Source of the DNA: Allobosea sp. Leaf344
GTDB lineage: Bacteria > Pseudomonadota > Alphaproteobacteria > Rhizobiales > Beijerinckiaceae
Assembly (NCBI RefSeq): GCF_001426225.1
Contig: NZ_LMRT01000016.1
Location: 1 to 64,000, forward strand
DNA length: 64,000 nt
Reading direction: 5' to 3'
The first letter of the stretch is position 1, and each line of letters begins with the position of its first letter. The position numbers and the translations under genes are program-made. The notes beneath the pieces are model-generated. The model did not search any database, was not told the DNA's origin, and worked only from the letters and a program-made list of their open reading frames with translations. This document shows, one piece after another, positions 17,187-25,190 of this stretch.

Positions 17187-17444
17187 TCAGGCCGCCCCGG
17201 CCAGGGACGAGCGGTCATAGAGGGCGATCAGATCGCCCAGGGTCACCGGCAGATCCGCGATCTCCAGCGTGCTGAACGGGTCGATGCCGAACCGATCCTC
17301 CATGCGGGCGACCAGCAGCGCGAAGCACAGCGAGTCGAATTCGGTGTCGATGAGGACGAGTTCGTCCGTCAGCGGCGGCATCGCCTTGCCCTGGTCCCGG
17401 GTGATCGTCTCGATCTCGTCGATCAAGGTCGCGCGCAGGCTCAT
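17187..17444 (-). CDS. Acyl/aminoacyl carrier protein (first of two)
   Basis: This 85-residue carrier protein has the phosphopantetheine attachment motif FDSLCFALL, with Ser38 following Asp37. Helix II runs on as VARMEDRFGIDPF. The Asp-Ser-Leu context, small size and acidic charge match free-standing carrier proteins. Its ATG overlaps the stop of the hydrolase gene (ATGA at 17444-17441), and it sits two genes from the amino acid:carrier-protein ligase. The natural cargo may therefore be an amino acid; that is inference from known aaRS-like ligases acting on a neighbouring carrier protein in Bradyrhizobium. Confidence 0.88.
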   Translation of the reverse strand: MSLRATLIDEIETITRDQGKAMPPLTDELVLIDTEFDSLCFALLVARMEDRFGIDPFSTLEIADLPVTLGDLIALYDRSSLAGAA

Positions 17445-18415
17445 GATGTTCTCCGCTGGTCGTCATGCATCGGCGATTGAGCCGGAAGCGCCGCGTCACC
17501 GCGCAGCAGCGCCCCGAAATCGGCGGCGATCTGGCTCAGGAGCGGTCGCGCCGCCGGAACGAGCCGGCCGAGCCCGTAGAAGAAATGGATCATGCCGGGG
17601 TGGCAGCTCTGCACCACGGGGACCCCGGACTGGGCCAACCGCTCGGCATAGGCTGCGCCATCGTCGCGGAACGGGTCGCATGCGGCGGTATGGATCCTTG
17701 CGGGCGGCAGGCCCGTGAGATCGGGCTCCAGCAGCGGCGAGACGCGCGGCGTGTCGACCAGCCCGGCGATGCCGCAGGCCTCGATATCGTGCCGCACGGT
17801 GGCGGCATCCAGGAGGTAGCCGCTGGCGAATTCCCGATGCGAGGCGGCGATGCAGCGCAGGTCGAGTACAGGGCAGAGCAGCAGCTGGGCGGCGATCGCC
17901 GGGCCGGTCCCGCGCAGTTCCTGGCAGAGGCGCGCCGCCAGCCCGGCCCCGGCCGATTCCCCGGCGACCGCCAGATGCTCCGGATCGATCCCCAGCCGGC
18001 GCGCCATCGCGGCCACGCAGTGCATGGCGGCGACCGCATCCTCGATCGCGGCCGGGAAGGGATGTTCGGGGGCGAGCCTGTAGCTCACGGCCAGAACCCG
18101 GCAGGCGCTGGCGGCGGCGAGGCGCGAGCCGATCGCGTCATGCGTATCGAGATCGCCCGCCACCAGCCCGCCGCCATGCAGGAAAACGATGCCGGGCCCC
18201 GGTGCCCGGCAGGCCAAAGGCGTGAACAGCCTCGCCTCGCGCGCGCCGGAGGGCAGCGGCAGGGTGACGGCCTGGGCGATGACGGGCAGGGCTTCGGTGC
18301 CGGCCAGCCTGGCGAGCAGGCGCTGCGCCTGCCGACGCTGCTCCGGCCCCGGCGGCGCGGCGCCGCCCAGCGCCATCATGGCGAGCAGGCGTCTGACATG
18401 CGGATCGAGCGGCAT
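17441..18415 (-). CDS. Alpha/beta hydrolase, hormone-sensitive-lipase family
   Basis: This 324-residue esterase or thioesterase-like hydrolase has the HSL signature. The oxyanion motif HGGG starts at H80 (IVFLHGGGLVAGD). The nucleophile elbow GESAGAG has Ser154, with Asp247 (ACDPFRDDG) and His277 (CHPGMIHFFYG) completing a plausible triad. There is no signal peptide. It is coupled to the carrier-protein gene by a 4-base overlap, so it may release or edit a carrier-bound product. Activity on thioesters is inferred from context only. Confidence 0.85.
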   Translation of the reverse strand: MPLDPHVRRLLAMMALGGAAPPGPEQRRQAQRLLARLAGTEALPVIAQAVTLPLPSGAREARLFTPLACRAPGPGIVFLHGGGLVAGDLDTHDAIGSRLAAASACRVLAVSYRLAPEHPFPAAIEDAVAAMHCVAAMARRLGIDPEHLAVAGESAGAGLAARLCQELRGTGPAIAAQLLLCPVLDLRCIAASHREFASGYLLDAATVRHDIEACGIAGLVDTPRVSPLLEPDLTGLPPARIHTAACDPFRDDGAAYAERLAQSGVPVVQSCHPGMIHFFYGLGRLVPAARPLLSQIAADFGALLRGDAALPAQSPMHDDQRRTS

Positions 18416-18442
18416 GGGGGTCCCGTCAGCTGCGGCGCGCGG

Positions 18443-19375
18443 TCACAGCGACAGCGCCGCTCTGACCGTCTGCGGCCATAGCGAGAGATCGCCGCCATGG
18501 GTCGCGAACAGCGCGACGGCCAGCCGGTCCATGCCGAAGGCGACGCAGCCGGTATGGGCCGGCGCATCATCGGCGAGCGCGATGTTCCAGGCCGTGCCGA
18601 AATGGTCGCGGTGATAGTTGAAGCTCATGCAGGCGGTGCCCGAGTCCTCGCCGCGCAGGGGCACGAGCAGCTCGAATTTCAGGGCCTGTTCGCGCTGGCT
18701 GATCGCCTTCACCACGCCGATGCGGCCGAAGAACGGGTCGCTCGCCTGCTCTATGCGGTAGCTCAGCCCGAGTTCGTCGGCGAGCGCCGTCGCCCGGCTC
18801 AGCCAGCGCTCGCGGAATTCGGCGACCTGCTCCGGCGTGCCGATGGTGACGTATTCGCGCATGCGGAAGGATTGCAGGCGGTCGAGATAGCGCGAGGGTT
18901 CGCGGCGGAAGCAGTCGCAGGCGACGTCGAAGCGATAGCCCCTGTCCGGCACCCGGCCGCGCGCGGCGGCGATGGGGTAGACCGGGTAGCAGGCGGCCGG
19001 CGTCAGCACGAGATCGGCGGTCCGCAGCCCCTCGGTCCAGTCCTCGCCCCGGCCGTGGCGGCTCGCCATCGCCAGGATCTCGGCCTCCGTGCCCTCCAGG
19101 CAGGAGACGCAGCCCAGGAGATTGGGAAAGCTGGCGAGATAGCCATGGCGCTCCAGATCGGCGCGGCTCATCACCGGGGGAAAGCGGAAGATCTCGGTAT
19201 CCGCCTCGCGCTTCGCGGAGATCAGCGCCGCCAGAGCCTCGACCACGGCTTCATAGGCGCCGGTGCGGGCATAGACGCCGCGCGCATTCATCGGCCTGAA
19301 CATCGTGTCGAACAGCGCGTCGAGCGGATCCGCCTCGCGCTCGGCCTGGTCCGGCGGCCTGGTCATCATGTTCAT
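18443..19375 (-). CDS. Amino acid:[carrier protein] ligase (class II seryl-tRNA synthetase-like)
   Basis: This 310-residue protein resembles the truncated class II aminoacyl-tRNA synthetase homologues that load an amino acid onto the phosphopantetheine of a carrier protein instead of tRNA. Motif 2 is seen as CFRREPSRYLDRLQSFRMREYV (about 155-176) and motif 3 as FGMDRLAVALF (280-290). Probable zinc ligands are Cys129 (AACYP), Glu174 and Cys277 (TGCVAFG), in the order known for atypical SerRS and the Bradyrhizobium ligases. The tRNA-binding N-terminal coiled coil of SerRS is absent. A carrier protein lies two genes downstream. Which amino acid is loaded (Gly or Ala in characterised enzymes) cannot be read here. 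Confidence 0.85.
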   Translation of the reverse strand: MNMMTRPPDQAEREADPLDALFDTMFRPMNARGVYARTGAYEAVVEALAALISAKREADTEIFRFPPVMSRADLERHGYLASFPNLLGCVSCLEGTEAEILAMASRHGRGEDWTEGLRTADLVLTPAACYPVYPIAAARGRVPDRGYRFDVACDCFRREPSRYLDRLQSFRMREYVTIGTPEQVAEFRERWLSRATALADELGLSYRIEQASDPFFGRIGVVKAISQREQALKFELLVPLRGEDSGTACMSFNYHRDHFGTAWNIALADDAPAHTGCVAFGMDRLAVALFATHGGDLSLWPQTVRAALSL

Positions 19376-19400
19376 TGGTCTGGTCTCGTATTCGGGCGGA

Positions 19401-20600
19401 TCAGTCGGCGAGCGAGGCGGCCACCGGGGTCATCAGCGTGGCGGTGGCGAGGTTCGCGACGATCCGGTCGTTGTGGATCATGATCGGGGCGGAGAGGATG
19501 TCGCGCAGCTCGCGCCCGAGAGCGAAGGCGCCGTCGAGCCTGTAGCCGGCGAGGCCATTGGCGCGCATCGCGCTCATCACCGTCGCCACGGCCAGATCCG
19601 ACACCTCGACCTTGAGCATGGTGATGGCGGTCTGGAAATCCATCGCCGAGAGCGCCGCGGGATCGCCGGCCGCAGCCTCGAAACGGCCGATCGCCTGGCC
19701 GATCAGCGCACGGGCCTGCTTCAGCGTGGAGACGGCGCGGGCATAATGCAGGGCGCCCGGCGGGGCGACGCCGCCGGCCCCGCGCATGGCCGTGCGGGTG
19801 AAGGCCTGCGCCTTTTCCACCGCGCTGGCCGCGATCCCGGCCCAGGCGCTGGACCAGAGGATATGCGAGACCGGCGTCATGGTCTGGGCGTGGATATCGC
19901 CGTAGCGCGCGCTCAGCACCTGCTCGGCGGCGGCTTCGGCGATCAGCCGGTAGCCATCGCTGCAGGTGCCGCGCATCCCCAGCGTCTCCCAGCCATTCAG
20001 CCGCTCCAGCGTATAGTCCGCCTTGAGGAACAGGCAGAGCACCTGGTCGGACGCGGCGGCGTCGTCGGCCCGCCGCGCGATGGTGACGATGCCGTCCGCC
20101 TCTGCGCCATAGGAGATCACCGTGGCGGCCCGGTCGAGGGAGACGCGGCCGCCGTCCCGCCTGATCGCGGCGGCGGAGGCGCGGACATTGCCGCCCGTAT
20201 TGCCTTCGGTGGTTGAGGAGGCGAGCAGCAATTGCTCGTCCGCGATGCGCCGCAGGATCGCGTCCAGGCAGGCTTCGCCGCGGCCATGGCGGATCAGGCA
20301 GGCCAGCTTGGTGTGGTGCATGGCGAAGATCATCGCGCTTGAGGCGCAGGCCCTGCCGAGGCTGTAGCAGATCTCGGCCAGCGTCCGGATCGACGCGGCT
20401 TCGCCACCGAGCTCGCAGGGGATCGCGGCTCCGAGCAGCCGCTGCGAGCGCATGGCGGACACGGCCCCGGCCGGGAAGCGCGCCGCCTGATCCACCAGCT
20501 CGGCCTCGGAGGCCGCGATCTTCGCGACCTTGGCGGCACGTGACCGAAGGTCTCTGTCGGAGTGATCGGCGAATGCGCCATCGCGAAGCTGAATCGTCAC
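19401..20600 (-). CDS. Acyl-CoA-dehydrogenase-like flavoprotein
   Basis: This 399-residue flavoprotein has the acyl-CoA dehydrogenase fold: an N-terminal helical domain (GGEAASIRTLAEICYSLGRACASSAMIFAMHHT), a middle beta domain (LLASSTTEGNTGG, LNGWETLGMRGTCSDGY) and a C-terminal helical domain. The C-terminal segment that usually reads EGT reads HND here (APIMIHNDRI), so the usual catalytic-glutamate context is missing. This hints at a carrier-protein-bound or otherwise unusual substrate. The GTG start at 20600 has AGGAGG about 13 bases upstream. It is the first gene of the minus-strand carrier-protein operon. Confidence 0.85.
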   Translation of the reverse strand: MTIQLRDGAFADHSDRDLRSRAAKVAKIAASEAELVDQAARFPAGAVSAMRSQRLLGAAIPCELGGEAASIRTLAEICYSLGRACASSAMIFAMHHTKLACLIRHGRGEACLDAILRRIADEQLLLASSTTEGNTGGNVRASAAAIRRDGGRVSLDRAATVISYGAEADGIVTIARRADDAAASDQVLCLFLKADYTLERLNGWETLGMRGTCSDGYRLIAEAAAEQVLSARYGDIHAQTMTPVSHILWSSAWAGIAASAVEKAQAFTRTAMRGAGGVAPPGALHYARAVSTLKQARALIGQAIGRFEAAAGDPAALSAMDFQTAITMLKVEVSDLAVATVMSAMRANGLAGYRLDGAFALGRELRDILSAPIMIHNDRIVANLATATLMTPVAASLAD

Positions 20601-20694
20601 GGTCTCACGCGCCTCCTGACGCGACCATCGGCATCGCGGCCGGTGTGTCGCTGTGCCGTGACGGGATCACGGCGATCTGAAGCGCTTTATAACG

Positions 20695-20721
20695 CCGTAA
20701 TTTCCTAAATGAACGTTACGG
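20695..20721. promoter_or_regulatory. CCGTAA...TTACGG inverted motif upstream of the carrier-protein operons
   Basis: CCGTAA (20695-20700) and TTACGG (20716-20721) form an inverted pair with a 15-base spacer. A third copy, CCGTAA, lies at 20754-20759. They sit in the AT-rich core of the 300-base divergent region (20601-20900) between the flavoprotein gene and the second carrier protein. The same pair occurs at 13648-13682. No open frame is seen in this region. Confidence 0.4.
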
Positions 20722-20900
20722 AATTTAGATTCCATGACGTTGATTAAGATTCACCGTAAAGACGGATAGTCTCTCTATCAGGCGGAAAACATGCGGATCC
20801 GATCTGCAAAACCGTGTCGTCCCGCGCTAGGCTGCGCCGGCAGAGCGAGATCGGCATCAGTGGAATGCGGCAGATGGGTTTTGAGGCAGCGTCGACATCA

Positions 20901-21152
20901 ATGACCGATCAGGCGATGAAGCTCGCCCGGTCGATCCTGGCGGACCAGGCGCATCGGCGGGATTTCAGCCCGGATGACGCGCTGATCGATGTCGGGCTGT
21001 CCTCGCTGGATCTGGTCAATCTGATGGTGGCGATCGAGGCGGAATTCGACATCATGATCCCGGCGGCGCAGCTGACCCCGGAGACCTTCCGTTCGATCCG
21101 CTCGATCGCGCGGATGGTCGAGGCGCTGCGCGGGGCCGGTGCGGGCCACTGA
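20901..21152 (+). CDS. Acyl carrier protein (second of two)
   Basis: This 83-residue carrier protein has the attachment motif DVGLSSLDLVNLMVAIEAEFDI, with Ser35 followed by Leu-Asp-Leu. The usual Asp before the attachment serine is Ser34. The ATG at 20901 gives MTDQAMKLARSILADQ, a normal family start, with GAGG about 15 bases upstream; an in-frame ATG at 20874 is possible. It is divergent from the minus-strand operon and shares its promoter region. It differs enough from the first carrier protein to suggest a distinct cargo. Confidence 0.88.
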   Translation: MTDQAMKLARSILADQAHRRDFSPDDALIDVGLSSLDLVNLMVAIEAEFDIMIPAAQLTPETFRSIRSIARMVEALRGAGAGH

Positions 21153-21170
21153 GCCCGGCGGCGCGGCCGT

Positions 21171-22670
21171 TCAGCCGAAAAACCGGCGCCGGGCGAAGCC
21201 GGACCCGTCGATGAACTCGAACCCGCCGGCGCTGTTGAGCGTATGCAGGCGCCGTCCCGGCCATAGCGGTCCCGGTCCGAGCAGGGTCTCGACCTCCTGC
21301 TCGAAGCCGGATGCGTCGAGCCGCGTCACCCTTGCGATGGCGAGCGCGGCGCCATAGCCCCTGCGGCAATCCTGGACGGGCCGCAGCAGCGCCCCGCCGC
21401 GGGTCACCATCCGGCCGGCCGGACGGGCCGAGGCGATGTCGATCAGCACCGGATTGCCCGGATGTGGAGCGAAGGGGCCGCGGAAATCCGGCGCCGACCA
21501 GAGATGCAGCGCGTCGGAAAAGGCGCCGCCGCCGTCGCGGACCGTGGCGAAGATCCACCAGAGCCCGCCATGTTCGACCAGCGTCGCGTCGCTGGCGACG
21601 ACGCCTTCGACCAGCGTCGCCTCATGCACCCAGCCGCCCGGGAAGGCGGTGGCGCGGAACAGGTCGATCGTGCCGGCGCTGCCGCTCTCCGGGATCATCC
21701 AGACCGCGCCGTCCCGCGCGAAGACGAAGGGGTAGGAGAGGTGGCCCGGCCGTTCGAGCACGGGGACGGGAGCGCCGATCGGCCCGTCATCGCCGAAGGC
21801 GACGGCGGAGATGATGCCCTTGCCGAGCCGGTGCTCGTAATCCTCGAGGAACAGGGTGAGCCGGCCCTCATGCAGGATCGGGAAGGGATCGGCGAAGAAG
21901 CGCGTGCCGTCATCGGCGAGGTCGCGCCAGCCGCCCTCGGGGTGGCGGCGCAGATCGTAGAGGTCCGGACCGTCGAGCCTGCGCCAGCCGGTGCGCCAAT
22001 GCGGGGCATGGCAGCAGAGGTGATAGATCCGCCGGGCGAGGGTGCCGGCGAGTTTCTTCGCCGCGATCTTCGCCATGGCCGCCGCCTGCGGCAGCGCCGG
22101 CACGGGCTGCGAGACAGGCTCGCTTGGCAAGGCGGGGAGGCGCGGCCGGCCTCGTCCGGCGACCGCCGCCACGATCAGCGTGACGATGCGGGCCGTGACG
22201 TCCTCATAGGCGGCGAGCAGGACCCCACCATATTCGGTGCCCGGCCGGCCGGCGGCGACGATGCCGTCCGCCGCGCGCAGCGCGACGAGCGGGGTCGCAC
22301 CGGCGAGCAGCAAAGCGAGCAGCGCCGCCTCGCCAGCCACGCCGTCGAAGCTCAGCTGCCAAATCCCGGCCGCATCGGGCGGGGCCGCGCCGCAGAGATC
22401 GATCACCAGCTCGGGCAGCGCGCCGTCCCGCGCCGCGTAACCCGCGAGATCAGCGGGCTGGACCGGCGCCGCCGGCCCCTGCCGCGACAGCCCGTGCAAG
22501 GCGGCCTCGAGCTGGAACAGCGCCTCGATGCCGGCGGGTGGAGGCTGCGCTCCGGCGCGTGTCTCGATCGCGACGACGGTGCCGGGCAGGGCGCTCAGCG
22601 CAGCGGCGAGATCGAGGTGCCAGCGCCGCAGCTGGAGGGGATCGAGAAGCAGCGTCAGGCGCATGGTCAT
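21171..22670 (-). CDS. Glucosamine inositolphosphorylceramide transferase-like/GH43-like propeller protein
   Basis: This 499-residue protein has a C-terminal five-bladed-propeller-like domain related to the plant GIPC transferase N-terminal domain and GH43 enzymes. Visible blocks are RFFADPFPILHEGRLTLFLEDYEH, HLSYPFVFARDGAVWMIPES, DATLVEHGGLWWIFATV and GNPVLIDIASARPAGRMV. The N-terminal 180 residues resemble the formyltransferase-like/Rossmann half seen in similar bacterial proteins but are poorly conserved. These proteins usually sit in exopolysaccharide clusters and may transfer or modify a sugar. The start at 22670 or 22664 cannot be separated. Confidence 0.7.
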   Translation of the reverse strand: MTMRLTLLLDPLQLRRWHLDLAAALSALPGTVVAIETRAGAQPPPAGIEALFQLEAALHGLSRQGPAAPVQPADLAGYAARDGALPELVIDLCGAAPPDAAGIWQLSFDGVAGEAALLALLLAGATPLVALRAADGIVAAGRPGTEYGGVLLAAYEDVTARIVTLIVAAVAGRGRPRLPALPSEPVSQPVPALPQAAAMAKIAAKKLAGTLARRIYHLCCHAPHWRTGWRRLDGPDLYDLRRHPEGGWRDLADDGTRFFADPFPILHEGRLTLFLEDYEHRLGKGIISAVAFGDDGPIGAPVPVLERPGHLSYPFVFARDGAVWMIPESGSAGTIDLFRATAFPGGWVHEATLVEGVVASDATLVEHGGLWWIFATVRDGGGAFSDALHLWSAPDFRGPFAPHPGNPVLIDIASARPAGRMVTRGGALLRPVQDCRRGYGAALAIARVTRLDASGFEQEVETLLGPGPLWPGRRLHTLNSAGGFEFIDGSGFARRRFFG

Positions 22671-22936
22671 GGCCGATCGAAATGCTGGTGCGGGCCGCAT
22701 CGGCCGCAGGTTTCAGGGCCGGATTCCGGGTTTCATCGGCTTCTAAGGCGTCAACGTTTCGATATCCTTATGGGCCGCCGGGGCAGGCGGGAGAGGGCCG
22801 GAGGCGGCGGCGATGCGGCTCCGGCGAGAGCTGATGGTGAATGGCTTGTTAAGAATTACGTGCGATCAAGACAGCCGACGATACGGGCGCCAGTCCCGCA
22901 TCGGAGGTGCGATGGTGCCTGTTCGCAGGAAACGGA

Positions 22937-25189
22937 ATGACCAGCCTAGCCACGTCAGCGCGTCCGCTTCCGGCGCCGGCCGGATCCGAGCCGGCTGCAC
23001 CGGCCCGGCGCTGGCACAATGACGGCACGGTCGCGGCGACGGATGTCTGGCGCATCCTCTGGCACCGGCGGCTCTTCATCCTGGCGACGGCCGCCGCCTT
23101 CACCGGCCTTGCCCTGCTCTACGGGCTGTTGACGCCAGCGCTCTATTCGGCCAGCGCCCAGATCCTGATCGACCCCCGCGACCGGCAGGTCCTGACCAAC
23201 GACGTCAATCCCAGCGCCGTGGCGCCCGATGGCGGCGTCACCCAGGTCGAGAGCCAGGTCAGCGTGATCCAGTCGGCCGGCGTGCTGCTGCGCGCCATCA
23301 CCGCCATCGACCTCAGCAAGGATCCGGAATTCAACGGCTCCGGGCTGATGACCCGGCTGGGCGATCTGCTGGGGCGGACGGCGCCGGTCAGCGGGCCCAA
23401 GCGCAGCCTGACCCCCGCCGAGGCGAGGACCCTGAACGCGTTGCGCCGCCGGCTCGGCGTGAAACGCGCTGACAAGGTGCTGGTCGTCGACGTCGCGGTC
23501 ACCGCCCAGGATCCCGACAAGGCCGCGCGCATCGCAAACGCCATCGCCGATGCCTATCTGATCGACCAGGCGGAGGCGCGCAGCCAGGCGGCGCGGGAGG
23601 CCTCCGACGCCCTGACCGCGCGGCTGGCCGAGCAGCGCCGCCGCGTCGAGGCCGCCGAAAACGCGGTGGAGCGCTACCGGGCGGAGAATAATCTCACGGT
23701 CGCCTCGGGACGGCTGATCTCGGACCAGCAGCTGACCGAGATCGGCAACCAGCTGTCGCAGGCGCAGAACCGCACCTCCGTGCTGAAGGCCCAGGTCGAC
23801 CAGATCGCGCGGCAGCGCGGCGGCGGCGGGCTGGCGGGCGGAACCTCGGAGGCGATGCAATCGGCCGTGGTCCAGAAGCTGCGGGAGCAGGAGGCGACGC
23901 TGGTCCAGCGCGAAGCCGATCTCCAGACGCAACTCGGCCCGCGCCACCCGGCGATCGCGGCCGTGCGCAGCCAGCTCGGCAATATCCGCCAGCTGATCAC
24001 CGCGGAGCTGGAACGGCTCTCGCGCTCGGTGCGGACCGATTACGAGCGCGCTTTGGCCAATGAGCGGCAGCTCGCCGCCCGGCTGGAGACGCTGACCCGC
24101 CAGACGCAATCCTCCGACCAGGCCTCGGTGCGGCTGCGCGAGCTGCAGCGCGATCTCGAGGCGGTGCGCGCGGTCTATGCGAATTATCTGCTGCGGGCGC
24201 AGGAGACGCGGGAGCAGGCCGGGCTCGACACCACCAATGCCCGCATCATCACCCGGGCCCAGCCGCCGCAGCAGAAGAGCTGGCCGCCTATGGGCGTGCT
24301 ACTGGTCGGAGCGCTGGGGGCGGGGCTCGGCCTCGGTGCCGGGGCGGCGCTGGTGCGGGAATTCGCCTCGCCGAAGCTGCTCTCGACCGGCCAGGTGCAG
24401 TCGCTGCTCGGGGCGCCGGTGATCGGCATCCTGCCGCCCGAGGGTGCCGATGAGCGAGCGCGCAACGCGCCGGAAGACGCGGTCCCGGTCGAGGCGACGA
24501 GCTTCTGGCGGCGCAAGCTGGCGGCCACCGCGCGGGCCGCGATCCCCGGCGCGGCCGGCTCGCGGCCGGCGGAGGCGTCGGGCAGCGCCGAGACGCGGGC
24601 GGAAGCCATCGCCGGCCTGGCCCTGCTGCGGCTGTTCGACGTGAACGAGTCGAGGCTGGCCCAGGCGCCGGTGCGCAGCGTGCTGCTGACCTCGACGCAT
24701 GAGGATTCGGGCGAGCGGTCCCGCACCGCCTTCCTGCTCGCCCATGTCGCCGCGATGCGCGGCGACCGGGTGCTGCTGATCGACGGCGATGTCGAGCAGA
24801 ACCAGCAGAGCAGCCTGCCCGGGATTCTCGACGTGCTGCGCGGCGAGAGCCCGCTCGCCGGGACGATCCATTACGGCAGCCGGCGCGACGTCGCGCTGAT
24901 GGCCAAGGGAAGGCAGCGCTCGAACGGGCCGAAGGTTTCCAGCCGCGCCTTCGCGATCAGGACGCTGGTCGAGGCCGGCAAGGATTTCGATCTCGTGATC
25001 ATCGATGGCGGCGTGCTCAGCCGCAACATCAAGATGGCGCCGCTGGTCGCCGTCGTCGAGCAGATCCTGCTGGTCTCGCGGCTCAACGGCGCGGAGCAGC
25101 GGGACGTCGCCGAGATCGCCGAGGCGACGATGGTGATGGGGCGCCATATAAGCGCGGCGATGCTGATCGACGCCATGGGCCGCGCCTGA
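22937..25189 (+). CDS. Wzc-like polysaccharide chain-length protein with degenerate BY-kinase domain
   Basis: This 750-residue inner-membrane protein has the Wzz/GumC architecture: first membrane helix near LFILATAAAFTGLALLYG, a long periplasmic coiled-coil region, and a second helix near PPMGVLLVGALGAGLGLGAGAALV. A C-terminal tyrosine-kinase-like domain follows. That domain keeps a Walker A'-like VLLIDGDVEQ and a Walker B-like LVIIDGG. Its Walker A region reads STHEDSGERSRTAF (GERS at 592-595), with Arg594 in place of the invariant lysine, and the C-terminal tyrosine cluster is absent. It is therefore probably a structural co-polymerase without kinase activity. AGGA precedes the ATG at 22937. 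The VpsF-like gene follows after 1 base. Confidence 0.88.
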   Translation: MTSLATSARPLPAPAGSEPAAPARRWHNDGTVAATDVWRILWHRRLFILATAAAFTGLALLYGLLTPALYSASAQILIDPRDRQVLTNDVNPSAVAPDGGVTQVESQVSVIQSAGVLLRAITAIDLSKDPEFNGSGLMTRLGDLLGRTAPVSGPKRSLTPAEARTLNALRRRLGVKRADKVLVVDVAVTAQDPDKAARIANAIADAYLIDQAEARSQAAREASDALTARLAEQRRRVEAAENAVERYRAENNLTVASGRLISDQQLTEIGNQLSQAQNRTSVLKAQVDQIARQRGGGGLAGGTSEAMQSAVVQKLREQEATLVQREADLQTQLGPRHPAIAAVRSQLGNIRQLITAELERLSRSVRTDYERALANERQLAARLETLTRQTQSSDQASVRLRELQRDLEAVRAVYANYLLRAQETREQAGLDTTNARIITRAQPPQQKSWPPMGVLLVGALGAGLGLGAGAALVREFASPKLLSTGQVQSLLGAPVIGILPPEGADERARNAPEDAVPVEATSFWRRKLAATARAAIPGAAGSRPAEASGSAETRAEAIAGLALLRLFDVNESRLAQAPVRSVLLTSTHEDSGERSRTAFLLAHVAAMRGDRVLLIDGDVEQNQQSSLPGILDVLRGESPLAGTIHYGSRRDVALMAKGRQRSNGPKVSSRAFAIRTLVEAGKDFDLVIIDGGVLSRNIKMAPLVAVVEQILLVSRLNGAEQRDVAEIAEATMVMGRHISAAMLIDAMGRA

Positions 25190-25190
25190 G

